Source of the DNA: Talinum fruticosum
Lineage: Eukaryota; Streptophyta; Magnoliopsida; Caryophyllales; Talinaceae
DNA length: 64,000 nucleotides
Assembly: GCA_021018815.1 (NCBI GenBank)
Contig: JAITYX010000103.1
Coordinates: 1,364,001 to 1,428,000 of the forward strand
Reading direction: 5' to 3'
Shown here in pieces: positions 14,601 to 24,800 of this stretch. Within the stretch, counting starts at the first letter, position 1. Each line of letters opens with the position of its first letter. A program made the position numbers and the translations under genes. The notes under the pieces are model-generated. The model did not search any database. It was given only the letters and a program-made list of their open reading frames with translations, and had not been told where the DNA came from.

Positions 14601-17600
14601 TATGTGCCAGGTTACATCATTTTTTTTATAATTATTATTATTGTTCTTTTTAGTGAGGTACAGTCTTCATTGAGTGATTGAATTTGATTTTTGGATTTTT
14701 TCCCAGTCATTGAAATTGAAAATACACGAGGTGTTCTTAGCCAATATATGTATTTATTCTAGTTTTTCTTTTATTGTGTTCAGTCTTAATGGAAGGTTAC
14801 AAGGCTATTGAATTAAACACTGAAGAGAACTCAAAAGGTGAAAGGGCACTATGTCAAGCGGTCGCTGACTTGAAGTATTCATATGTGGTATCCTGCCAGC
14901 TATATGGGATTCACAAAAGGTCGGGTGATCCACGTGCACAGGACATACTGAGGCTTATGACAACGTAAGTGCATGTGGTACAATGTTCTATTGCTTAACA
15001 ATTACTACGGATAGCGGCTGCCTTCTGCGCTTCAATTATTCTTATAGGATGAATATGAAATTTTCTTTTGTTGACAGGTATCCATCGCTTCGTGTGGCTT
15101 ATGTTGATGAGGTAGAAGAGACCAGCAAAGACAGGTCCACAAAGACGAAGAAAGTTTATTATTCTGCCCTTGTGAAAGCAGCTTTACCAAAATCTAATGA
15201 TTCCAAGGAAACAGGGCAAACTCTAGATCAGGTAACTTTTGGTGTTTGAAGCTAAACTAAGTGAGATGTCAGTAACCTTAGGGTGGTGTTTGGTTGGATG
15301 TATAATATAATGGTATTGTAATGCAATCAATCTTGGAGTGAAATCGTCATTAGATTGTTTGTGGTAATCATTATTACAAGATTTTTTTTTTTATTGCAAT
15401 ACTCATACAACCGAACAAAAGATAATTGAAACACAATTACAAGCTTTTTCGCCTTGCAAGGTTGATTATATCTAAGCAAACCTTACATAATAAGCAGAGA
15501 CAGCTGTGGAGACTACTGGGTATATAGAATATAAATAAACAAATAAATGACGAATAATGATTACTACCAATATATCTAAATTAATTAGTAATATTATATT
15601 AGCTTCCATAGTAACTACAGTTAATATATTATCATATAATAAAAATAATAGAGTAATTGCTGTAGATGCTGATATTAATGCTGGTAGTCTAATATCAGCT
15701 TTTGATTAATTCATCAATAAAATATCATAGAAGTTTTTTTTATAATTTTTATAAAAGGTGTTGAACATGGGCAATGGCTAGCATGTAAAAAGAAGGATGA
15801 ATGTGGAAAGAGAATGAAAGATATAAGCACACATGATGGTGATTTGTTTGTTTAGCAGACTCTTTACTTCGTTTGTAAAAAGTGATAGTTATCGTAGTAT
15901 TATGCATTATATTTGTGTGAAGTCCCTTAATTCTCTGAAAGCACCTTGACTATATGGTTTAAACAAGTGTGGATAATAGCAAGCAGATTTTTCACTGTGA
16001 AGCAGATGTGATCAAGTGTGAGTGTTACTGGATAAGACATGGCATTGCTCTTTTCTGGCATGCATCAAAGGAATATATATATATTTTTTCCTGAGCTCCT
16101 TTTGTGAGTCTTCCTTTCACGATGAAGTCCACTTGCTGATGCCAGTCTCATTGCAATGGCCTTATACATAATTCTACATTAGTTGATAGTTCCAAAGGAT
16201 CTGGGTGATAATCTCAGTTGAAAAACCTTGAGTAAGCACCTTCATTCAATATCCTTTCTTATGAATAGGTGGACCTTTTACGTGCAGGATATCTATCGGA
16301 TAAAACTTCCAGGACAACCTATCTTAGGTGAAGGGAAGCCTGAGAATCAGAATCATGCTATAATTTTCACACGAGGAGAAGGATTGCAAACAATAGATAT
16401 GAATCAGGTGAGAATATGATTTCACTGATTCTGTTGCTGTCTGTTTTCATGGATTTGGATAAAACGGGCACTATTGGACTTATCCTGTCATATAGGATAA
16501 CTACATGGAAGAGGCCCTGAAAATGAGGAATTTGCTTCAAGAATTTCTTACAAAGCATGGTGGTGTAAGATATCCTACAATCCTTGGACTCAGAGAGCAC
16601 ATATTCACTGGAAGGTGGACGTTCTTCCTTAAATTTTAATTCACTAGGTCTCTAATGATGTTTTTGAGAAGTTATTCGAATAAATATTCTTGTTGTAACC
16701 TTTTTGTTCCCCCTTTCAGTGTTTCATCTCTTGCGTGGTTTATGTCAAATCAGGAGACAAGTTTTGTCACAATTGGTCAAAGACTGTTGGCCAACCCATT
16801 GAAGTAAGCTTTCCATCTTATGCAGATTTGGAGATGTTCTCACCCTTTGTTGTGTTGATTCACCTATTGAAATAATTAGAGGAATTAAGTAATTGGCTTC
16901 ATCTGTTCCCTTTCCTACACAACAAATCCTCGTCTAAGTCAAAGTTATGACCGCAGGGGGGTTGTGATGCTCGTATGTGACCCATGATCTTCCTTTTTGC
17001 ACTCTTGCAGGGTTCGCTTCCACTATGGTCATCCAGATGTCTTTGACAGACTTTTTCATCTGACCAGAGGTGGTGTCAGTAAAGCTTCAAAAGTCATCAA
17101 CCTGAGTGAGGATATATTTGCTGGTAAGAATTAAGAACTGCCCTGATCTGCTTGCTTCAGCAAGTAGTTTTATATTTATTGCTGGCAATTGATGTAGTGT
17201 GATTTCATTTGGACCACAGGATTTAATTCAACTCTTCGTGGAGGCAATGTTACGCATCATGAGTACATTCAAGTAGGGAAGGGAAGAGATGTGGGACTTA
17301 ATCAGATATCTATGTTTGAAGCAAAAGTAGCCAATGGCAATGGAGAGCAGACTCTGAGTCGCGATATTTACAGGCTTGGACATCGTTTTGACTTTTTTCG
17401 GATGATGTCGTGTTACTTCACTACAGTTGGCTTCTACTTTAGCACCATGGTATATACTGAAGCGTGCACCTGTGATTTCTTTTCTTATATATCCCAAAAA
17501 CATGGTGAAGGTCTGACCTATGCATTTAACTGCTTCTGACAGATTACTGTGCTTACGGTGTATGTATTCCTTTATGGACGCTTGTATCTTGTGCTTAGTG

Positions 17601-20056
17601 GTCTTGAAGAAGGTTTGAATAACCAAAGGCGATTTCGGAACAACAAGCCTCTTCAAGTTGCTCTTGCCTCTCAGTCATTTGTTCAAATTGGGTTCTTGAT
17701 GGCATTGCCTATGTTGATGGAAATTGGTCTAGAAAAAGGTTTCCGAGCTGCTCTAAGTGAATTTGTGTTGATGCAACTGCAATTGGCACCTGTATTCTTC
17801 ACATTCTCTTTGGGAACCAAGACCCACTATTATGGAAGGACTCTGTTACATGGAGGTGCAAAATATAGGGCTACAGGTCGAGGATTTGTGGTCTTTCATG
17901 CTAAATTTGCAGACAACTATAGGCTGTACTCTAGGAGCCATTTTGTGAAGGGAATTGAGCTCATGATTTTGCTTATTGTTTATGAAATTTTTGGCCAACC
18001 CTATAGAAGTCCACTTGCTTATATCTTGATAACTGTATCAATGTGGTTCATGGTGGGCACTTGGTTGTTTGCTCCTTTCCTTTTCAACCCTTCTGGGTTT
18101 GAGTGGCAAAAGATTGTTGATGATTGGACCGATTGGAACAAATGGATAAACAACAGAGGGGGTATTGGTGTGCCTCAGGATAAGAGTTGGGAGTCCTGGT
18201 GGGAGGAGGAACAGGAACATCTTCGCGATTCTGGCATTCGTGGCATCATTGCTGAGATACTGCTGTCTTTACGGTTTTTTATTTATCAATATGGGCTTGT
18301 TTATCACTTAAAAGTCATAAAGCACCAAACAAGTTTCTTGGTATGTTTGCGTGAAATTTCCTTTACTGTTTTTATTTATTTCTTCATTTACTTCGGTTTT
18401 GTCTGATTAATGAGTGTTGTTTCAGGTCTATGGGTTGTCATGGTTGGTGATTTTGTTAATATTACTGGTGATGAAGGTAAGAGTCAGCGTACTTCATTTT
18501 TGCTCCTTTTCTGTCTACGCAACTACAATGACTTGTGCTTCAGTTTGTCCAATTTTGATTTGATGCGACCATCGTCCATCAACAAGCTCCATCGTGTAAT
18601 AGAGATGAAATATTATGTGCCAATGTTTTGAACGCATTTGTAGTCATATTCTCGTGTATACTATTTGCCTAGTGTTGACTTTCCCGTTCCTTTTTGGAAA
18701 GAAAGGTGGGGTGTTCTAATTGAAGCAACCAAAATGAGAGCAAAGTGTTGAAGATTGTGTAGTGTTAAAAGGTAATAGATGTATAGCTGTAATAAATGGA
18801 AGTAAAGGAATTGCACCAACGTTGAAGGACAAAGCTATGTTGTCAAGAGTTTGAACTTATTTTGTTGAGAAGTTGGTATGGTTAGATTTGGAGTCAAGTG
18901 CTTTATTGTGGCGGACACCTAAGGTTTTGGATTTTGTTGATAATGTCGTTTGTGAGACATTGATGACATATTTTTATTTATAGTTGCTCCCTTTTGTGCA
19001 GGGGTGATAGTCCTCCAGTGTCCTAATGTTCCCTGTGGTCACTCAAGCACCCCCTCACCCCCCAACCCCTAAGAAAAAGGAAAAAAAACTGTGGCTGTGG
19101 CTGTGGCTATAGTATTCAGCACATTGTGTATCCTTGTAATTCAAATGCTATGTTCAATAGGGTTTTGGAAATGGTTGTGGAGGTACCGGATACTATAAAC
19201 TATTTCAGAATATGTGTTCAATGATGCATATGACTATATGCTACTGAAAATATCACTGAGAAAAATATCTAACTCATGGATTTATGGAGGATTGGTGTGG
19301 GTTAGGCCCTTAGGGGTTAGAAATTTGTCTCAAATGTTGGAGATGGGCATCTTTTAGGTTTGGGTGTGTTGTAGCAGTCAATGTAGATTTTTATCACAAA
19401 AAGAAAAAGGAGTCGCTGTAGACATTCTTTATTTGAATGAGTCCTGTGGGCTGTGGCTGATATACTCTTGCTTTTTCTGCAGACTGTCTCCGTTGGACGT
19501 CGGAAATTCAGTGCAAATTTCCAACTTGTGTTTCGGCTCATCAAGGGTCTGATTTTCCTAACATTTGTCGCCATATTGGCTACGCTTATTGCATGGCCAG
19601 GAATGACGGTGCAGGATATCATAATTTGCATTCTTGCTTTCATGCCTACCGGTTGGGGTTTGCTTCTGGTTAGTATCACTACTATTTACTACTATCTTTT
19701 CAATTGCATTTAGCTTTGATCCAGGTTCATCAAAATGTATATCGAGCGGGTAGCACTTAAAAATTATTCCATAGGTCTTGATCCAGGCTCTTGAATTTGT
19801 TTTCCAGATTGCCCAGGCCCTCAAACCACTGGTACTAAAGGCTGGGATTTGGAGCTCTGTGAAAACACTCGCTCGTGGCTACGAAATAGTGATGGGATTG
19901 CTTTTATTCACCCCGGTGGCCTTCCTTGCTTGGTTCCCATTTGTGTCAGAATTTCAGACCCGAATGTTATTCAACCAGGCTTTCAGTAGAGGTCTCCAAA
20001 TCTCGCGTATTCTTGGTGGGCACCGTAGGGATCGATCTGCTCGTAACAAGGATTGA
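1150..20056 (+). CDS. CALS3: Callose synthase 3-like (CALS1/2/3 clade), 5'-partial, 40 exons visible
   Basis: Glycosyltransferase family 48 enzyme that polymerises UDP-glucose into beta-1,3-glucan at the plasma membrane. Family members deposit callose at plasmodesmata and cell plates. The 40 joined exons give about 1,881 codons; the family is about 1,950 residues, so roughly 65 N-terminal residues lie upstream. The order is a cytosolic N-terminus, a first membrane cluster, a catalytic loop and a C-terminal membrane cluster, detailed in separate entries. The C-terminus reads [19 protein letters not shown], typical of the CALS1-3 group; CALS3 is the closest fit from memory, but CALS1 or CALS2 is possible. 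Every intron has GT..AG ends except one GC..AG. Three exons are each one base short in a homopolymer run (near 2465, 3635 and 13430), so the literal sequence does not translate through. All splice sites and the conserved motifs I checked are intact, so an assembly error is likelier than a pseudogene. Confidence 0.96.
3645..3904 (+). repeat. 130-bp tandem duplication of an exon end plus splice donor
   Basis: The block from about 3645 to 3774 is repeated imperfectly at 3775-3904. The first unit contains the last 46 bases of exon 3565-3690, its GT donor, and intron sequence. The second unit carries a diverged copy of the same exon tail (it would read [15 protein letters not shown]) followed by a second gtatgt donor-like site. 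The copy has no acceptor of its own, so it should be intronic. Confidence 0.85.
6558..11083 (+). other. CALS3: CALS3-like: first transmembrane cluster (8 exons)
   Basis: Exons: 6558-6680, 6770-6887, 9746-10080, 10177-10229, 10315-10375, 10665-10746, 10839-10888, 10997-11083, about 303 residues. The block opens with [19 protein letters not shown]. Hydrophobic spans follow, for example [17 protein letters not shown] and [19 protein letters not shown]. The conserved juxtamembrane motif [19 protein letters not shown] is present. The first intron of the block uses a GC donor at 6681-6682. The 2.9-kb intron 6888-9745 is the largest of this gene and holds CT-rich and poly(C)/poly(A) tracts, but no element I can name. 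Confidence 0.92.
6681..6769 (+). other. GC-AG intron in the CALS3-like gene
   Basis: The exon before must end at 6680 (reading ILALQ) and the next begins at 6770 (reading AMIIVAWNG) to keep the family sequence. The intron therefore opens with gcaact and closes with ttttcag. No GT placement preserves the frame. GC-AG introns are a known minor class handled by the major spliceosome. Confidence 0.8.
11194..17449 (+). other. CALS3: CALS3-like: central cytosolic catalytic loop (17 exons)
   Basis: Exons: 11194-11328, 12106-12200, 12322-12406, 12490-12650, 12750-12873, 12977-13201, 13282-13432, 13922-14031, 14150-14275, 14531-14599, 14784-14964, 15078-15231, 16288-16407, 16496-16614, 16720-16803, 17011-17123, 17220-17449. 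This is the Glucan_synthase (GT48) region, about 761 residues. Landmarks are [76 protein letters not shown] and [18 protein letters not shown]. Exon 13282-13432 is 151 bp where 152 is needed. In exon 14784-14964 the text [13 protein letters not shown] lacks about three residues that relatives have before CQAVAD. Confidence 0.94.
15288..15423. repeat. Small MITE-like inverted repeat in an intron
   Basis: The left side reads tgtttggttggatgta and the right side reads catacaaccgaacaaa, which are imperfect reverse complements about 130 bp apart. They flank AT-rich DNA in the 1.05-kb intron 15232-16287. The left flank (gtggtgtttggttgg) resembles ends of plant hAT-type MITEs. No clear target duplication was seen, so the limits are approximate. 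Confidence 0.4.
17543..20056 (+). other. CALS3: CALS3-like: C-terminal transmembrane cluster (4 exons)
   Basis: Exons: 17543-18340, 18426-18476, 19483-19668, 19808-20056 (TGA at 20054-20056), about 427 residues. They include several hydrophobic spans, [40 protein letters not shown] and the terminal [19 protein letters not shown]. The 798-bp exon 17543-18340 corresponds to the region covered by seven exons of the second callose synthase in this window, so six introns differ between the two genes here. Confidence 0.95.
18477..19482 (+). other. 1-kb intron of the CALS3-like gene
   Basis: This intron lies between the exons reading [17 protein letters not shown] and [14 protein letters not shown]. 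It contains a C-rich then A-rich junction near 19048-19090 of the kind left by old retroposed tails, and a short GGCTGT repeat near 19093-19110. No coding remnant was recognised. Confidence 0.6.
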
Positions 20057-21559
20057 CCCTTGTAGAGAAACGAACAATATGACCATGTTGTATTAAATTG
20101 ACCCGCAATTGTATGGCGGGCATTCTGGATTGCTAGATGTAGTGTTGTAATTATTGGTTGATACAACAAACTTTCTGTACTTTAGGTTAGCATAATTAGT
20201 TGTATATATTGTTGGAAAGTCTGCTAAGCGTTGTCTTACATGCAAAATGTACATGAACAGAAATATAAACATAAATGAAGATAAACGACCATAAAAGAGC
20301 AAAAATAAATATAAATGAACATAAATGAGGAGTTAAATAGGAAAGAACGAATATAAATGAATATAGAATATAAATAGATTTTTTTTATGTAATATCAAAC
20401 AGGCCTTGAGACATTTGTAATCATCTCTTTTGTTTTCACATTTTGAAGTTTCAATAGCAAGTGTCAATTCTAGCCCTACGGCGGCATTGATGATATATGG
20501 AAAAAGATAATTTTCCATTTTGTTGCGCTTTGCAAATTAGCCTTTTCAACCTATGAAAATTGGAAATAATATAGAGCTCGACATTTTAATAAATAGGCTA
20601 GAAGTCTTGAAAATACTAATATGTGCCTTGCCCTTTTATTTTTCCATACGAAAATAATACTAATTTTGAGACTATTGCATAAAGATAATACAAATTTTTT
20701 TTATATGTTAATAGCGTGATATTTGGTCCTATTTAATGTCAACATAATACTGCATAACATGAGGGACTCTGATTTGGTGAAGTGATGATGTGTCTATTAT
20801 ATGTTATCTTTTTTTTTTTTTGGGATAATATAGTTAAAGATTGCTTTAGTCATTTTATTTTTGTTTTGGATAAAATGGAACTTTGCTTGGCAAACTTGGT
20901 GTGTAATATAATAATCTTCCATTTTCTCATGATTTTATCATAATCTTTACTTTTATCTTATTTTTAACTTATTTACTTGTATGGTTCTTATCTTTGTATT
21001 CCCAACTTATTAAAGATGAAATTGTAAAGTCATGCAGAAAAAAACTTTAGAGTTGTTTATCGACTACTTGTTTTATCTTGGTCCCGACTTATCGACTTAG
21101 TTATATTTTATATACATTTTATTATTTCATTTCCACAAGAGTGTTTGTCTTTTCGAGGATTACTGAAAGATGATAAGCAAGATAATATTATTAAATTTAT
21201 CTATCAATTATGATATGTAAAGATAAAAGTATTGTACTTATTTCTTAAAGTTAACTAGTTTTATTTACTTGATATTCAACCTGTTTTGATTATATTTTAA
21301 TAGAATTTACTTAAGCATATATTTATTTTATTATTAAAAATTATCAAAATTCTAATAATGCATATCAATATTAGTATTAATATTATTATGTACCCCAATC
21401 GGGCCATTGTAAAGTAAGAAAAATCATATCGTGCTGTTGCAAGTGCAACCGCGTTAAGAAATGGTGTATGTCGCTAATTTTGAAAGAAAAGAAAATACTG
21501 TTCTAAAGGTTTAAGGCTCACTCCCTTCGAACAGAAAACGGTTTGTTTGCTGTCCTTCT
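20057..21559. other. Intergenic: 3' flank of CALS3-like, 5' flank of CALS9-like
   Basis: This AT-rich, non-coding stretch must hold the 3' UTR and terminator of the first gene and the promoter of the second. At 20240-20385 there are imperfect ATAAATGAA-type short repeats. Long A/T tracts follow from about 20600 to 21400. I could not place a TATA box or poly(A) signal with confidence. Confidence 0.6.
20240..20385 (+). repeat. Imperfect ATAAATGAA short tandem repeats
   Basis: Repeated units such as cataaatgaa and tataaatgaa occupy the 3' flank of the CALS3-like gene. Confidence 0.7.
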
Positions 21560-21866
21560 TGGTATTCTGTACTAGCCGCTGGCCACCTTTTCAAATTTCT
21601 CTACAAGATTCCGATCTGAGGGTTTAAGCTTCACCATTCTTTCTCCCTCTCTTCTGTTGGGATCTCCAACAAGGTGAGTTCTACTCTGTATCGGGATTTT
21701 CTCTGAATTGTCGTTTCAGATTTACGAGCATGTGTTGCTGTTTGAATTTAGTTAGGGTTTTTGGTTCAGATTTTCCAATTGATTTGTTGTCTTATTACAA
21801 TAATTGTATCTTTCTTAAGTATAACTTTTGTTTTGTTGAATGGGAATTAATTATGTGGGAGGGCAG
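21560..21866 (+). promoter_or_regulatory. 5' leader exon and leader intron of the CALS9-like gene
   Basis: A pyrimidine-rich leader ends at 21673 (ccaacaag) at a strong gtgagt donor. A matching acceptor (gggagggcag) ends at 21866, three bases before the start codon of the coding exon. Splicing would remove the in-frame ATG at 21840, which supports ATG 21870 as the start. The transcription start is not visible, so 21560 is approximate. Confidence 0.65.
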
Positions 21867-21869
21867 GAG

Positions 21870-24800
21870 ATGTCTCGGGCGGAAGAGCTGTGGGAGCGGC
21901 TAGTGAGAGCTGCTCTGAGAAGTGCAAGGAGTGGTACGGATGCGTATGGGAGGCCCACCACTGGGATTGCGGGAAATGTTCCGTCTTCGCTTGCTAATAG
22001 TCGGGTCATTGATGATATTCTCAGAGCTGCTGATGAAATTCAGGATGAAGATCCTAATGTTGCTCGAATCCGTATGTTACTTCGTCTTAGCTATATGTGT
22101 GCTATCAATAAGTGTTCTGGGTTGGTTTGGTTTGAATTGGTATTTATACTAGTGTGGATAATGAATGGCAGTTTGTGAACACGCGTATTCCATGGCCCAA
22201 AATCTCGACCCTAACAGTGAGGGACGAGGTGTCCTACAGTTCAAGACTGGTTTGATGTCTGTGATCAAGGTGTGTCTCTGTATGGTTATTATTTTGGTTG
22301 TCTGTATATCGTGTACATTGAAACTTGCAAACCGATTTTGCATGTATTGCTTGTGGGTTGTTCACTTATCTCCCCCTCCCCCGGTTATGTTGGTAATTTC
22401 CAATTGCAGTAGAAATTAAAAAAATGAATTGATATTTGGCGGAGCTAGAAAATCTACTTAAGGATGCCCCTTGTTTAGTATTCTTAATAAGAATTAATTA
22501 CTTTTTATGGGTGTTTCCTTCATGAATTTTTGAGGATTTTTATACATAAATTTTAGCTATTTTTTTGGCCAACGGTGTCCCGGGATACTGTTGTGCTGCA
22601 TAATGGCGCTCTGCCAATGAACTAGTTTGTTTTTTGGGCTTGTCTGGATGTGGGTAGGAGATCATGGTTGTATTGAATATTACCCACTAGGAAAGCAGAA
22701 TGCCAGATTTCAATGATGTTTGTGGATGAAATTGAAGCTATTTTATCATGTGATTGTCTCTCATATGCAGTGTCACAGTAGCTTATGTAGTCATTCACCT
22801 TCACAACTAAAAACTGAGGACATTTTATTGTTCCTTCTTTATTGGTGCATCTCTGTTTTCATTATCAACATTCAATTGTGTGTTTTGATTTGTTTTTTGA
22901 TTGGAAATTGTGGGCATGCAGCAAAAATTAGCCAAAAGGGAGGCTGGAAGCATAGACAGAAGCCAAGATATTGCTCGCTTACAGGATTTTTATAGGAAAT
23001 ACAGAGAGAAACATAATGTGGATCAGCTGATGGAAGAAGAAATGAAGTTGAGAGAATCTGGCGCTTTTAGCGGAAACCTTGGAGAGTATGCTCATACCCT
23101 TGAACAGAAAAAAAAAAAAAACCAATGAGGCAGTTTTTTCAGCTTGGATAATAGTGGACTATAACTTAATGCCTCATGAAATTGTCTTTTTCTTTTTTGT
23201 CAAGTGGTAGTCAGTCAAAGGGGTTTGAATTTACAAGCATGGAAACAGCCTTTCTGTAATTTAGGGGTATGAATGTTACTCACCCCCCCAAAAAAAAGGG
23301 ACCCTGCATATGCAACACTCTTGGGCATGGATTTGAAGATTTGAGTCTGACTGCAACCCTTGGGGGGGTCAGAACACAGTTATTCAGATTGCTTTACTAG
23401 GTTACCACCCAACTCCTGTCGCCCCCAGAAAAAAACATGATTCATTCTAGTTTGAATGTATCCTAATATGTGCTGTAGAAGTGTCGGGTATTCTTGTAGC
23501 CTACATATTTTGGCCATATTTGGCTTTCAGTTGCTTTGATCTCTTAACATTTGGAGCCATGCCTCCATTAAAAAAAAAAAAAAGAGAAAAGAAAAGAAAA
23601 GAGGCATCTATGCTAATGGAGGACGTAGCCTTCTTTTGTTGCTTCGCAAGTGGATTTGATGAATATTAGAAAAATATGTTTATGTTATTCCCTTGCTTGC
23701 CTTTGTGGAATCAATTATGTTTTGCATTTTATGCAGGATTGCTAATTTTTTAATTAGGTCTTAAGATCTTGTATTGAGCTGTGAAGTGGTACTTCATATG
23801 CTATTAAATTATTGAGTGATAGTTTGTTATATCAGGTTGGAGAGAAAAACTAGGAAAAGGAAAAGGATTTTTGCAACTCTCAAAGTTTTAGGAGATGTAC
23901 TTGAACAGATGACCCGGGAAGTTTCTCCAGAAGAAGCAGAAAGGTTGATACCAGAGGAGGTCGTGTACTGAATCTTTTCTTTTTATCACTGAACTAAAGA
24001 AACTTGATTACTTACACATGCTATTCAAATGTTTTCAACGTTTCATGTGTTTTTTTGAAATTTCTAATTTCTGTGCATAGGTATGCTGTGAATATAATTT
24101 CCAATAATCAATCCTATGAGATTTACCTTTCTCCTAGTTAATAACTATGCGCCAAAGTCTTATGGAGAACTACCTTTCTCCTAATTGTCACTTTGTGGCA
24201 TCACATCAATGTTGTGAGCATTTCTTGGATTACTAAGATAGAGTAACCAAAGCTTGGTGGTGGGATGTATGCACCTTCTAATTATTTTTATTGTTTGATG
24301 ACATATTAGGAGATTTATTTGTGGAAAGCTTAAGGAGGTTTAGGAGGGAGTGAGGGTATCTTTGAAGAAATTTGTGCATTTCATGTGGATACCAATACTA
24401 ATGAAGGTCAAGGGACCGCATGGCCATGAATGTTCCAACTTGATTGTGTGATGACATCTTTGATGAGTGATGACTTACACTGGGAAGCTAGAGGAGTTTA
24501 GTTAATATTGTTGCTGAGGTTTTTATTACAAAGATTCCAGTTCTGAATGTGGTCAAGGCACTACACAGCTAGTTAAATGAATCGAATTTCATTGCCCCTT
24601 TTGTACATGGGTGACACCCCTTGGTGTCTTTTAATACATATTTTGTGATTACTCATTAAAAAAAAAAAGAAGTTGAGGTGAGTGATTGAAGGATGTGATG
24701 TGAGGTTCTGTTATTATTTTTGGCCTCCTTCAAGATAAACAGGAGGAAAGAGGATCAAGGAAAACTTCATCAGTATTCAGAACACAAAGGAGAATTTCTT

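Noticed and set aside
21840..21869. Upstream in-frame ATG giving MGINYVGGQE before MSRAEE
   Set aside because: It lies inside the inferred leader intron (21674-21866), and the clade's known start is MSRAE.
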